From: Daedaleopsis sinensis
Lineage: Eukaryota; Basidiomycota; Agaricomycetes; Polyporales; Polyporaceae
DNA: 64,000 nucleotides
NCBI GenBank assembly: GCA_033807695.1
Contig: CM066306.1
Coordinates: 3,224,001 to 3,288,000, forward strand
Direction of reading: 5' to 3'
The notes beneath the pieces were generated by a model, which saw nothing but the letters and a program-made list of their open reading frames with translations, ran no database searches and was not told the DNA's origin. Shown here in pieces: positions 26,530 to 37,543 of the stretch. Both the position numbers and the translations under genes were made by a program. Numbering within the stretch: position 1 is the stretch's first letter; every line of letters starts with the position of its first letter.

Positions 26530-26690
26530 CATTCAGTAGAACTCCCCAGTCAGTGTCTGGACGTCAGCGCATGTGGCAAAGGTCAATTCAGCTGAGACAT
26601 GGGCACGCAGCTTGTATTGGGCAACTTGCCCTCTCATAAGTGTAATCCAAGACAATAAACAACGACTCCCCGTCGTTCCACTGTCATACA
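26530..26690 (-). pseudogene. Degenerate copy B of the HET gene 5' region
   Basis: On the minus strand this contains CTGACTGGGGAGTTCTACTG, matching the LTGEFHW codons of the HET gene but ending in a stop (LTGEFY then TGA). Upstream it has GCAACTTGCC and CAATTCAGCTG blocks corresponding to the HET 5' flank. It is shorter than copy C. Confidence 0.65.
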
Positions 26691-26694
26691 CACA

Positions 26695-26990
26695 ACCCAG
26701 TTAGTCTGTCGATGAGGCGCATGTACCAAAAATCGAGCGGGGTGCGGTATATGCATTGCCGAACTGTGCGCACCCTGAGCTTTGCAGGATTGCGATAGCA
26801 CCGGCTATCGTAAGCAAAATGAAGACATGTAGATAGATGCGCGACGACAGTTCGACTGTGGCAAGAGTCAAGTCAGCTTTGAATACTGGGTACGCTGCTT
26901 GTATCGAGCAACTTGCCTTCTCATAACTACCATCCAAGACAACAAGCAACGACTCCCCGTCAATCCACAATCGTACATCCAATACCAGAA
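26695..26990 (-). pseudogene. Degenerate copy C of the HET gene 5' region
   Basis: The minus strand reads ATGCGCCTCATCGACAGACT, giving MRLIDRLTG beside the HET gene's MRLIDTLTG, then diverges. Upstream blocks (GCAACTTGCCTTCTCA, CAAGTCAGCT and a GATGCGCGACGACA segment) align in the same order with the sequence at about 26270-26390 that precedes the intact gene. Copies B and C also share CAACGACTCCCCGTC about 30 bases beyond GCAACTTGCC. Confidence 0.65.
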
Positions 26991-27015
26991 AGCAAGCGGG
27001 CAGAGAACTCAAACT

Positions 27016-27740
27016 CTAGTGACAAGCCATGCCCTTGCTGTCTGCACCTCCCGAGAGCACGGCGTCGATGTCCATGGTGGGCGAGAAGACGAAGTGGCCG
27101 ATAGCGGCGCCAAGGACGGTCGCGAGGATGAGATACGCCTGCACAATCGCACGTTAACCACCCAGCACCCCGCAAACGGTGCATCACTCACGTTGTATGT
27201 CATGAAGATGAGCATGAGGAAGAACGACAAGAACACCTGCGCCCCATACAGCGACGCGCGAGTGATCCGTGCCGACAACGGGAGCGGCGTCCTGCATTCC
27301 ACAGCCCGTCAGCGGTCCCGTCCGCACGCACGCTTCGAGATCAGGAGTCCCGACTCCCGACAGACACTGAGCACTCACCCGGTGCGCCCCTTGACGACCA
27401 ACGAGCCAGTCAACAATCCCGCCTCTTCCGAGTCGATCTCAGGCGAGGCCCTCGCACTCACCGACGCGGCCTTGCCCTTGGCCTGCGCGCTGAGCGTCGC
27501 GGCGATGCGCCTGTCCGCGGTCCGCTGCGCGACGCGCAGGTACTCGTACAGCACGCCGAGCGCGACGACCGCCGCGCACGAGAGCACGAACGCGCCCGTC
27601 GTCGCGATGTGCCACGAGCGGAAGACGATGCAGGTGTCCGCGATCTGCGTGTTCCAGAGCATGTTCATCGAGCACGTCGGGCCGCTGTCGGGCATGGGCA
27701 TGTCGTGCCCGCCGTGTCCGCCGTGGTCGCCGTGGTTCAT
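27016..27740 (-). CDS. CTR-type high-affinity copper transporter
   Basis: Exons 27740-27379, 27291-27192 and 27138-27016 encode 194 residues. The N-terminus is Met/His/Gly rich (MNHGDHGGHGGHDMPMPDSG), a copper-binding ectodomain, followed by a CTR MNMLWNTQ motif. Three membrane helices follow. Helix 2 contains MLIFM (the MxxxM copper filter) and helix 3 contains GAAIG (the GxxxG packing motif). The C-terminus ends in Cys-His, as in many CTRs. These proteins form trimers that import Cu(I) across the plasma or vacuolar membrane; which membrane cannot be told here. The first frame closes inside the GTGAGT donor, supporting the splice. Copper control is expected, but no copper-response element was identified. 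Confidence 0.95.
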
Positions 27741-28096
27741 TGCTGCGGTCGGGTCGGTGGTGGTGCTGGTGGTGGCTTGTAATGTGAGCTTGAGCTTGAA
27801 AGGGCCAGAGAGGGGTTATAAAGGGCAAGCTCAGGCGAGGTGCTATGGGAAAGAGTGTCAAGAAGGGTGGCGACTGGAACAGCGCAGGCCGTGCGAGACC
27901 CCTGTCCCCGCAGTCGAGGAGACGCCCGATATGATTACTTATATGCACATTGCTATCTCGCCGGGGCGCAACGGCAGGAACAGCAACCCCAGAGCATGAA
28001 TCATTTAACGGACACACATGTGGTGGAGGAAAGCGAGTTGTATTGTGTACACTGAGACCATGTCCGAGGCCAAACAAACTATTCCACAGGTCGCAA
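27741..28096. promoter_or_regulatory. Upstream region of the copper transporter
   Basis: These 356 bases lie between the CTR start codon and the PRE9 stop codon, both on the minus strand. They should include the CTR promoter and the PRE9 3' UTR. No further gene is seen. Confidence 0.45.
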
Positions 28097-29317
28097 TCAC
28101 GCCGCAGCATCCTCCTCCTTCTTCCCGAGCCCGTGTTTCTGCAGGAGCGCGTCGATCTCCGCGGGCTTGTAGATCTTCGCCTTGGGCTTCTTGTTCGCGT
28201 CGAGCGTGAGCGTCGCAAACTCCACTATCGGGCGCGTGCATCAGCTCTGTCTCCTCCGAGGGGAGGAACGGCGAATGGACGGACGTACGCTTCTCGCTGC
28301 CCAGCGTGGTGCTGTCCATCGTCTTGCTCATTGTCCTGAGCACGAGCTCGATCGCGTCCTCGACGGAGATGTCCTCCTTGTACTCCTGCTTGAGCAGAGA
28401 GGTCGCGGTGCCGTTGTTCGCGCCGATGCATGTCGCCTTCCAGCCGGAGTAGTTCCCTGATGGGTCGGAGTGGTATAGCTGGAATTCGTAATGTGGGTCG
28501 TAGCCAGCGTAAAGGAGCGAGACACCGAATGGCCGCAGACCTGGAGATCGGCACATATCAGACATAGGTCCCCGATGATAGCTGGATTTCGAGGTCATCG
28601 GGCATGAGCAGATGACGTACCACCGTACTGCGTGTAGCCCTGCTTCAAGTCACATAGCCGCTGCGCAAGCAATTCCACGGGGATGTCTTCATTGTACATG
28701 AACAGATGTCTTTGCGCGGCTTGTCGCGCATAGTTGACAAGCGAATTCGCGTCCGCCGTGATTCCCGCAACACCCCCCACAACGTTTCTACACAAGAGAG
28801 AGCAGGGAGCGGTCGCATGCAAGACTCATTAAGAGGGACGCAACGTGGAACTCACGAGTTCAGCAAGAAGATCTTCTCGCCACTGCCGCCGTACCCGCCC
28901 TCCTTCGAGCCAGACATGTCAAGCAGCTTGCCCGTCACCTTCTTCTCTGCTGCGAGCACCACCCCGTCTTTAGAAAGTACGCCGAGGACGGTTCCGGCGT
29001 GCGAGATGGCCTCCATGGCATACTCGACTGTGCCTGCGTTTAGTGAATGTTTCCCGGTCATTCGCGCGATGAGCTCACTTTGGTACAAACGCCCTGAGCA
29101 GTACGCATACACGTCAGTCATGAAGTCGATTAAGAGTTCAAGCGGACGCGACATACCCTCGGGCGAGAAGATCGTGGTGCGGCCTGAAGTAGTGCGCACT
29201 GTTAGTACATGCTTGATATTGTCTCGATTGGAACCTTGCACGCACTATCGTAACGTCTGGCCTAGTGTGCATAGATCAGTCGCATTTTCGCACTTCTATA
29301 TCCTGAGCACTCACCAT
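28097..29317 (-). CDS. PRE9: 20S proteasome subunit alpha 4 (PSMA4/Pre9)
   Basis: Eight exons: 29317-29315, 29261-29246, 29183-29157, 29093-29079, 29027-28856, 28787-28621, 28540-28289 and 28224-28097, giving 259 residues. The coding part of exon 1 is just ATG, followed directly by the donor GTGAGT. The next exons of 16, 27 and 15 bases encode [15 protein letters not shown] and RLYQ, building the alpha-type N-terminus ([19 protein letters not shown]) that gates the proteasome channel. [15 protein letters not shown] and [16 protein letters not shown] are alpha-subunit hallmarks, and the C-terminus is KKEEDAAA. It lacks an N-terminal catalytic Thr, as expected for an alpha subunit. All junctions keep frame. 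The residue before EYAMEA reads Ile instead of the commoner Val. Confidence 0.95.
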
Positions 29318-30351
29318 GATGAAGGATGTGTGGAGAGAAGTGAACGAGCAAGATCTCGCGCTGAGGTGAGTTGACGCGTCCCAACTCGAAGGCGTACGCG
29401 TCGACCATTACGCCCGGACTTTGCCGAGACGTGAGTATCCGTTGCATTACCATTAAATAGCACCCGTTATGTGCACGTATTTGCGACGATATTGGACTCC
29501 TCTCTCAGACTGACTACCATGCGCATGCATGGACCGACAGGACCCTGGATATCCAAGGCCGCATGCCGAGGCCTCGCGAGTCCGCGTTGCGCCGGGCATT
29601 CACGACATGCGGAGCTCGACGCGCGACAAATACCACCGTGACCGCAGGCGTGTCTCTCCCTCCGACAGCACGCGGAGGGTGGTTCAAGGGTCTTTTCAAT
29701 TGCGGTCAGGCTCGACTAGCTAGTATTGTTGTACGTGCTACCAACACCGCGTGACATGCTTCGCCGGCGGGCCCAAGCGGTCGCGCGCGCGCGCCGTTGA
29801 CGTTAAGATACGACATTATCGAATGTGCGTATGTTCCGCCGCCCGCGGCGGCGGCGGCGGCGTACTGTACTAGCTAGTACTGTCGGGGATTCTGGACTGT
29901 AACTCAGTGTGCGCCCGAGTCGGAGACAGGGATCGTCGATGTCCGCTCTTGCCTCGTCGAATGTCATACAGTATCGGATATACGCTGAACGTGGCGAGAT
30001 TGCGGCGCATGGGTCTAATTACATGCAGGGATTTTGCAGGGATGCAGGGAAACACGATGCGGGATGATTGTGACCGGTGAATGCATTCGCCGAGTAGTAC
30101 TTTGGCATACCTAGAAGTGCAGAGGATCGTGAAAGTGTGGTGAATCACCCGAGGGTAGCGTGCATGAAGGAGACCAGGGATACAATCCATTTCGCAGTTG
30201 CGTGTATAGCGCAGAGTACAAGAGAGTACAACAGCCAACCACGGCGTATTACTTGACAGGCAGAGAAATGCCGCCCGAGTCCAAATGAACTTCGGCGCTT
30301 AATGAGGGGGAGAATGAACTGGATGTGCAGTGACGGGAAAGACCGCGGTTT
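29318..30351. other. Intergenic, no gene recognised
   Basis: About 1 kb between two minus-strand genes. It contains a GC run of CGG/GGC units at about 29837-29860 directly beside a 14-base palindrome GTACTAGCTAGTAC (about 29867-29880). No coding signal is present. The PRE9 promoter should lie at its left end. Confidence 0.5.
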
Positions 30352-30874
30352 TCAGTCGCGCATATCATCGTCTTTGGCGACAAAGGAGTCCTCGTTCTCG
30401 TCGTCTTCGTCGTCGGCCTTCAACCCTGCCTTGGCAAGGGCCTCGGCGGAGGTGTAGTCCACGCGTACACCACGGGTGCGACGGCCTGTGATGGCGCTAG
30501 GATCGATCTCCTCAAAGTCCTCCTCCTGCACGCGTAAAACGCGTCAAAAACACACCGTAGTCAGCAACCAGGGCAGAGTGCGCAATGTGGAGGAAGGGGT
30601 CGCAAAGCGACGCGTCAATTGGGAGAGGCACTGACCTCTGCCATCTCCTCGTCCTCATCATCCTCTTCCTCATCCCCATCTTCATCTTCCTCGTCGTCGT
30701 CCTCGCTCATCACATGCTCTTGGACCTGTTTGCCCTTCCCCTTGCCGGCAGGCGAGAGAGTGGTCTCAGGATTACCTCCATTGGAGGCGGTAGTCCTGCA
30801 GTCAAGGGTCGGACATTGCACACATCATCGCAGTATAGCAGCACGTACGAGGGGACAGTCGCGTCGGTGGACAT
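30352..30874 (-). CDS. CHZ1: Histone H2A.Z-specific chaperone CHZ1
   Basis: Exons 30874-30849, 30795-30636 and 30525-30352 encode 119 residues. The CHZ motif is clear: EEDFEEIDPSAITGRRTRG followed by VRVDYTSAEALAKAG. A long Asp/Glu tract (SEDDDEEDEDGDEEEDDED) precedes it and a second acidic stretch follows. CHZ1 binds H2A.Z-H2B dimers and hands them to the SWR1 complex for exchange into nucleosomes. Small size, acidic flanks and motif order all fit. The start MSTDATVPS is the first in-frame ATG. Donor 2 is GTCAGT, a weaker variant. Confidence 0.9.
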
Positions 30875-31741
30875 CAGGTTATTTTCGGACAGCGTAGACA
30901 CGATGCGAGTGGCGGTTGTGGTGGTAGTGGTACAAGGGTGAAGACGCGACGCGACATTGGGACGCGTTCTGGTCACCTGAACTGTTTGGTCGTATTTTGA
31001 CCGCCGAGTGGAAGGCCGGTGTGCCGGCCAGCGACGGCCGGGGCCGGGATGACCGCATTAATGGCCGTTCGGGGCGAGAATACGATCAAAAGCCGATTTT
31101 ATTGGTTGGGAGGCGCTCCGAAAGGGCCGGCGGATGGTGTAACGCCGGAATGTTTATTGCATTTACGACGACTGTCTGGCATTTCATTTGTGGTCGACTT
31201 ACGCGGGAGAACAGTAGGATTGTGGGCTGTCCTGTGTACCTCTGGTGGCCGAACGACTGTGCTGGAGAGTGGCAGACGGGGGCGCGCTCAAGAGGCCTCA
31301 GGCACCGAGAACGTCATCGTGGGCAAACAGACTTTGCAGAGATGATCAACGGTGGCGAAAGAGAGTTGATATCATGACCGGACGCAGCCGCCAGACCGGA
31401 CAAGAGCCGATGCTAGCGAGCTGAGATAGAGACGAGCAGCACTACTAGTACTAGTTACATGCGCCGTCCGAGAGGGCCTAGCTGAAACGCAGGGTGGCAT
31501 GAGCGAGGCTCCGAATCCCTGCGGTTCGCTCAGCGCTCGCTGCCGGTTGGGAGAAAAGGAGGAAAGCGAGGAGGTGCTGATGTAATTAATTTGGCGTGAA
31601 ACTAGAGGAGGAGTCGGGTAGGCCACGGACTCGGCAGGGCGGAGGCAAGGCCCTTGAACCCACTCTCTCTCCTCGTCGTTGCATGTGTATATCCCCGTCT
31701 TCCCCGTGTCTCCGTGGCCGGCGTTGACAGCTGAAGCGACG
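30875..31741. promoter_or_regulatory. Divergent upstream region of CHZ1 (-) and the DUF6593-like gene (+)
   Basis: These 867 bases lie between two outward-facing start codons. Minor plus-strand frames at 30997-31377 have no recognisable content. A TACTAGTACTAGTTAC segment near 31444 is partly palindromic. Confidence 0.45.
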
Positions 31742-34390
31742 ATGAGCTTTATGCGCTCGAACGCGCACCGCATATTATCCTTCCCATTCTCCTCTGATCG
31801 CAACCGCGCGCAAGATCAGCAGGACGGCGCAGGCGAAGTCCAAAGGCCGTCGACCACACAGGAATCTCGCCCGTCTTCTCAGCACTGTCCCAATCTGTCA
31901 CGCACCTCCTCTGCGCGAAGCGCCAGACTGTCCTCAGATCTCATCCCCGCCCTCCGCCTCGCTGGGCTTGCTCTTGACCCCGACCGTGACATGCGCTCCT
32001 CCCGCATGCGCGAATCAACCCCCAAACCCAGACCTCTCCTTGTCCTCAAGCTCTCCGGCTCCTCCTTCCTCGACACTGTCATCCGCGACGACAAGTCCAA
32101 GGACCCAATCTACATTACAGAGACCTCAAACGACGTCACCTCCCTCTATCGCCTCGACCATCCCCGAGACGAGCCCATCAAGGCAGCTACCTTCCAGTGG
32201 CCTATACATCCTGTCAGGACCAAGGGCAAGTCCGGCAGGTCTATCCAGTTCGGGAACGGTAGCTGGAGGGAAGCCGAGGATGTCCTCAAGTCAGGGCCCC
32301 TTGGGAACACTGCGTACGCTCACGATCCTCCGTTCTTACCTCCACGCTTATCCTTACCCTCTTCCTCAGCATCCGCAAGTTCAACATCCCACATTATCCT
32401 AACAGCCTCAAGTGGAAGCTCATCCCTGGCAACTGCTTTTGCGTACGTGCCCCTTCCCGCTCGTCATCTAGCGTCTCCGCTCACTCGACTTTGCGCCCCC
32501 CTGTTTCCTATTCATCCGCCACAGTGTGTGACGAACGCTGTAAAGGGCCCTGTCGCGGTTCTTGACGCAGCTACGCTTAATGCTCCTCCACGACTCAAAA
32601 TCTATGACACCCTTATCGAGAAGGAGACGGCGCGTTCACAAGATAATTACAAGGGCATCCCTACCATCCTCCTTGACTACCTCCTTGTTACATCCTTTCT
32701 CCTCGTCACAGATGTGCAAGAGTGGCTGGATCGTCCACGAGAAGCCAGAATCCCCGGTAGCAACTCGTATACCGTTCAGCGCTGGCTCGCGCTCATCCAC
32801 CATCGACCAGCGCCTCCAGAGCCAGAGCACCCCACGGTCGACCTTAGCTTGACGGTCCCTTCTACTCCGCCACATTCCGCCACAGTCCCGTCGCCTGGAG
32901 GGTTCTGGGAGACGCAGACGACTTTCTCAGGTTCCAACGGGTCGGGTTCAGGTGCGTCGTACCTCGGTGAGCCCTTCACACCCACTACACCCGCAACACC
33001 CGCAACACCTGCAACATCTGTGCACTCTTCTGCATTGGGCTCGCGATCGGTAGAAGAAGCTCCGCCCGTTCCTCCTGTCCCTGCTTCGTCTAGTTCATCA
33101 CCATTTGCTTGGAACGTTGACCCGGCCCACGCTCGTGAACGACCCAAGTCGACTCCGCAGACCATGTCCCATTCTCCAAATTCTTCTACCTCGACTGCGC
33201 AGCCTTCTACTGCGTCGAGTACTATTGCAAGAGACGGGGAAGACGACACGAACTGTACGCAACGAACCAGACCACCACATACGTTGTCGTTGCCGGCTAA
33301 CGTTTACGTTTCTACGCTGCCGCTCACCGCTGCATCCATGTCAACATCTGCTCCCCCCTCTCCGCTTCCTGACGCTCCAATTGCGGGGCCATCGACAGCA
33401 TCATCGTCAAGGCCTTCTCGACGACAGTTGCCTACCCCTCCTGGACCTGTACCGACCCACTCTTTCGCTCAGCCTTGGTTGTATCCTGCCTCACCTACGA
33501 CTGGCACCGCCCCCTCCGCATCCACACCAGCTCCTTCAGAGAATCCACCCCCCACTCCGGTGAGTGCATCTCCGAGTGCCACCGCGCGAGCAACTGTGCG
33601 CGCATCCATGCGTGGTTCTCTTCGTACAGCGCCAATCCCACCGCCGCCACCACCTCCCCAGCACTCGATTCCCCTTCCCCCAAAACTCGCGCAGGAGCAG
33701 CAACAAGGCTATGTGTCACGTCGGCCACGCACTGCGCCTGAGTTGGAGAACATGAGTCGGCGGAGACATTCTGCAGGAGAGTTTGCGTCAGAGGAGCCGT
33801 CGACAAGCATCCATCCGTATGCGGCTGCTGCACAGACGTACTCGTCGCAGGATCGCGATAATCTGGTAGCGCAGATGCGCGGGCTTTCCACCCAGCCAGG
33901 ACCATCACACGTTGGCGGACACCTGCGGGCCCCGAGCCAGCCGGCACCAGACTACGACGCGCATTCGTTCGTGAACATGCCTCCACCGGTCCCCCCACTG
34001 CCGTCCCTACCAGGAACACCGAGCAGCGGGGGCTCCGCCGGGCTGCGTTCGCCTATAGCGCAGGGCAGACGGGTGTTGACAGTCGTGAACGCCGACGCGG
34101 GCACGATGCCGATACGGGATCCTGGGCGCGTGCCGCCGTCCGAGCGAAATCGCCCTCTGCGGATGTCGACGTATGCGGAAAGCGTGTACGAAGTGCCCCC
34201 GCCAGCGTACGACGCGATCGACTTCTCCGTTCCTCCAGTGCCACCTCTGCCGCATGCCGCGCAGGCATCGTCCCTGTCGCGTGTTGCGTCGTTGCAGTCG
34301 ATACCGCACGCAGCGCGAATGCAGGTCCCGCCATTACCTGCCCTGCCTGTGGAAGCCGGAGGTGCGGGAGACGGCCATCGCGGGTCATAG
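31742..34390 (+). CDS. DUF6593-like basidiomycete protein with long disordered C-terminal region
   Basis: Exons 31742-32313, 32370-32442 and 32525-34390 give about 836 residues. The N-terminal third (about residues 95-290) has the order seen in DUF6593 proteins: a PIYITETSNDVTSLYRL strand pair, then GRSIQFGNGSW, RKFNIPHYPNSLKWK and CVTNAVKGPVAVLD. Without both introns the middle of this block is unreadable, and together they remove a multiple of three bases. A conserved helical stretch (TILLDYLLVTSFLLVTDVQEWL) follows. The remaining 500 residues are rich in Pro, Ser and Thr with repeats such as TPATPAT and PPVPPLP, suggesting SH3- or WW-type ligand sites. The biochemical function of DUF6593 is unknown. 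The domain assignment is from memory of the family pattern, so moderate confidence. Confidence 0.8.
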   Translation: MSFMRSNAHRILSFPFSSDRNRAQDQQDGAGEVQRPSTTQESRPSSQHCPNLSRTSSARSARLSSDLIPALRLAGLALDPDRDMRSSRMRESTPKPRPLLVLKLSGSSFLDTVIRDDKSKDPIYITETSNDVTSLYRLDHPRDEPIKAATFQWPIHPVRTKGKSGRSIQFGNGSWREAEDVLKSGPLGNTAYAHDPPFLPPRLSLPSSSASASSTSHIILTASSGSSSLATAFAYVPLPARHLASPLTRLCAPLFPIHPPQCVTNAVKGPVAVLDAATLNAPPRLKIYDTLIEKETARSQDNYKGIPTILLDYLLVTSFLLVTDVQEWLDRPREARIPGSNSYTVQRWLALIHHRPAPPEPEHPTVDLSLTVPSTPPHSATVPSPGGFWETQTTFSGSNGSGSGASYLGEPFTPTTPATPATPATSVHSSALGSRSVEEAPPVPPVPASSSSSPFAWNVDPAHARERPKSTPQTMSHSPNSSTSTAQPSTASSTIARDGEDDTNCTQRTRPPHTLSLPANVYVSTLPLTAASMSTSAPPSPLPDAPIAGPSTASSSRPSRRQLPTPPGPVPTHSFAQPWLYPASPTTGTAPSASTPAPSENPPPTPVSASPSATARATVRASMRGSLRTAPIPPPPPPPQHSIPLPPKLAQEQQQGYVSRRPRTAPELENMSRRRHSAGEFASEEPSTSIHPYAAAAQTYSSQDRDNLVAQMRGLSTQPGPSHVGGHLRAPSQPAPDYDAHSFVNMPPPVPPLPSLPGTPSSGGSAGLRSPIAQGRRVLTVVNADAGTMPIRDPGRVPPSERNRPLRMSTYAESVYEVPPPAYDAIDFSVPPVPPLPHAAQASSLSRVASLQSIPHAARMQVPPLPALPVEAGGAGDGHRGS

Positions 34391-37300
34391 TCGCGCTAGG
34401 CGCGTCCCGCGACGCGTCAGGGTTTGGGCCAGGAAAAGTCGTGCGTTCCTGCTATTTCTGCTGTGCGGGTTCGGCTGGGCCTGCTTGATCTCACTCATTT
34501 TTCGCGTCGGGCTCCTTACAGTTCTGTTTCCCCTCACGCCCCCTGTTGTCCATCTAGTCGCTCATTTGCCGCATCATTCGTTCGGTACTCTCCTTGCCCG
34601 CTCACATCCACACCACATCTGTCTTTCATGCTGCACTCGTCCACCACTGCACTCTGTGTCCTCACGCATATGCTTCCTCTTCCCTTCATCACTGTGATCT
34701 ACCTCATTGCATATGCGCCGGATCTTGACGATCCTGCTCTTCCCTGTATCATACAATACATCATCGCTCTCTTCTGGCCTATACTTCCTTCCTCCTTTCT
34801 TACCCCCGCCCCCCTTCCCTTTCCGTTCTCTGCCTACCGCCCCCGCCTCTCCTCCATCCCCAACCCAATCCCGCCCCTCCCTTACCCTTTCCCACTCGGT
34901 CGCTGGATCTGGACCGCCCTCGCGCCCGCCTGCAAGCCCTGGATCTCCCTGCCTACCATACACGCGCCGGTCCGTCTTAATATCAATACCCTCCGCACCG
35001 ATATATCCGCTGTCCCTCCCCGCCCCCGCCCTCGCCCCTTCTCTTCCCGGGGAGCCGGTCCCAACTACCGACGGCTGTCGACTCCGCCGAAGCTTCCGCC
35101 CTTCCCTTTTTCATTCGCGGCCATCGGGATCCGGCACCGGGCGGGCGGGCGGCGGAGATACAGTACAGTTGCCGCCACAAATTACATACTCACGCGCGCA
35201 CCTCCATGCGCGCATTATTGGTCGTCGGAAGGGTTCAGAATCGTTTCCTCTCTATCTCTCTGACTCTCTCTCTCTTTCTCGCGCGCTCGCTCGTATACAA
35301 CTGGTGTGTCTCTGGTACCTACCTAGCTCTAGTCCTTAGTTACAATACTCACTCTCTGCTGCTGCTGCTGCCGCCGCCGCACACGCATGTATGTACCGCC
35401 ATCGCACATCGCACATCGCACCCGGCTGTCCCACGTCCCACGGCTCCCGGCCCCCGGCCCACGTCGCACGCCGCGTACGTTGCACATGGCGCACGCTCGC
35501 CGCGACGCGACCGGTTGCGCCCCGCTTACCATACGCACGGTCCGTACGAACGGGACATCTCGACGTCGACGTCGACGTCAGCCCCAGCCCCCGCTAATGC
35601 CCCTACAGTACTGCTCTCTCCTGTCCTCTCGAGTCTCATGTTCGTTGAACGTTCTCGCTCTCGTTGTCTCATCTCACTCTCACTCTCACTACCAGGCCTG
35701 CTCTCGCTCCCGCCCGCGCCGCCACGTACATCTTCTCATCCATATGGTATACGTATTCTCGTCTCGTCTCGTGCGCCGTGTACATGTACATGTACGTTGT
35801 CGGATAATGCCCTGGAGTCCGGGACTGCTCGAGCTCCCTATTAGTAAAACAGTAGTCACTTATTCGTTACATACTCGCCCCCGCGTAGTGCACACTCGTA
35901 CGTACGCATAAATCTCCGCGCATGGCGGACGCAGCCCCCGAGTCCCCCGACGGCCGCCCTGGGCGCGCGGGTCTGTGTCGATTCTCGAGCTCGCGCGCGG
36001 TGCGCGGTGCGCTTTCTTTCTGTCAGTAATAGCTGTGTATATAATTGTACAGACCCCCTCCCTCGTGCGTAGTATCTGTTGTGTATGACACTGCACCCCC
36101 GGAGCGGCGCGCGAGCCCTCGCGAGCTGCTGCAGCCAGACCGTAGACGTAGCCTGTTGGCAACGGTCCCGAACTATCGGCTCGAAGTTACCTAACACTTC
36201 GCAGCCAACGGTAGGTAAGTACACACGTACATACCTACATTAGCTATAGCTTGCGTGACAGGCCCCTCGTTCCTGGCGGAAATGAGAGAAGCCTTGCACT
36301 GAGGCTCTGGCGTTCTGATTCTGAGGCCTGAGGACCGGCGTTGGAGCTAGGTTGGACCTAAGCGTGTATCATCTGGCCATCCAGGCCATCCAGGCTAAGT
36401 TCCAGCAGCCCGACGTGGCCGCGGTCCGTGCTGTGCGGGGGTTCGGGCATTCTGGAAGCTCGCGAGACGGTGACTAGCTCAATGGCCATGGCTAGTTGGG
36501 CATGGACACTTGACGCCGGTCGACATCGGCGGAGGACGGTATGTAGATCAGGACTCACCTGGTACTGGTACAAGCTTCCAGTTCCTGTCGCACTAGGCTA
36601 AGGTAGTCCATGCGGGCGCACCACGTCCGGCTCCTTATCGAGGTGATTAAAATGGAGGGCTTGGATCCAGCGTATGCGTTGTACTCACATTATGACATGG
36701 AGAACTTGAAGATGCTTCTGGGTGCGCGGTGACTCGGAATCGAAGCCACCGGCCGCAGCGAGCTGCTACGTCCCTCCGACGCCCATGCCGGAGTTGTGGG
36801 CGACCTGCATGGATATCTAGAATCGCTGCGGCCCTTCGCGAGCACGCGGAACGGCCCCGGTACCTATAGCTGTATACGTACGACTGGCAGCGTGGGGCCG
36901 CGCCGGTACCGGGGACCGTGTTGAGCCTTCTACTGAACTTCCCACTAACCGAGGCTGTGGATATCGACGTCGTCAACGCCCACAGCGCATGTACTGACCA
37001 GTGGCAGACGGACGGCGTATGCTCGTCATGACGTGGCGGAGGCGAAAATGCCTCATATATGCTCGGAAGGCAAAGGCCCCCGCCCCGCCGGCTGCCAGAG
37101 CTTGGACTTCGTGGAACACTCCCGCTGCGCAAGTCCATATGCAAACGTCATATATGTCGCAGAACAAGGATGCTGTGAGAGTCGTCAGTAAGTCAACATC
37201 CCCGCTGATATCACCGAAAGCAGTACTGACCGAAATCGTGATTCCCGGGAGTACTGCGACCAACTGGCTGCTGTCCATGGCAGTGGTCGCGGACGCGAGG

Positions 37301-37543
37301 GGATAATACTTAAAAGTAGCGGAGGTGGTTTATTTGTGATCCCCGGATTTTCTCCCGCGACCTCCCCGGCCGGGGCCCCGCCGCAGGAAACTCGGACGGA
37401 CGTCGTTCGGATGCCGCCGCGGTCCCGGCGACTCCGCGCCCCGACGGCCCGCGCGCACCCGACCCCGATGAGAGGCAATTGCGTCGGTACATACACCTTG
37501 CTCACCGACGTCGACGTCCCCCACCGCACCGCATATACCCAGC
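34391..37543. other. Large intergenic region, no gene recognised
   Basis: The first 1.5 kb is C/T-rich on the plus strand with long but low-complexity frames (34424-35263 and 35206-35844), probably a 3' UTR followed by spacer. Short repeats such as CTCACTCTCACT and GTCGACGTCGACGTC occur near 35560-35690. From 36.2 to 37.3 kb the sequence is mixed, with no supported exon. Confidence 0.55.

Larger units (their letters stand above)
26129..27015. other. Spacer carrying degenerate copies of the HET gene 5' end
   Basis: No intact frame is present. Two sets of blocks resemble the HET start region and its upstream sequence, in the same orientation as the gene (see the separate repeat entries). The 3' end of the copper-transporter gene abuts at 27016. 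Confidence 0.7.

Noticed and set aside
34424..35263. 279-codon plus-strand frame downstream of the DUF6593-like gene
   Set aside because: Pro/Ser/Leu low-complexity reading of a C/T-rich stretch with no family pattern; better explained as 3' UTR and spacer.
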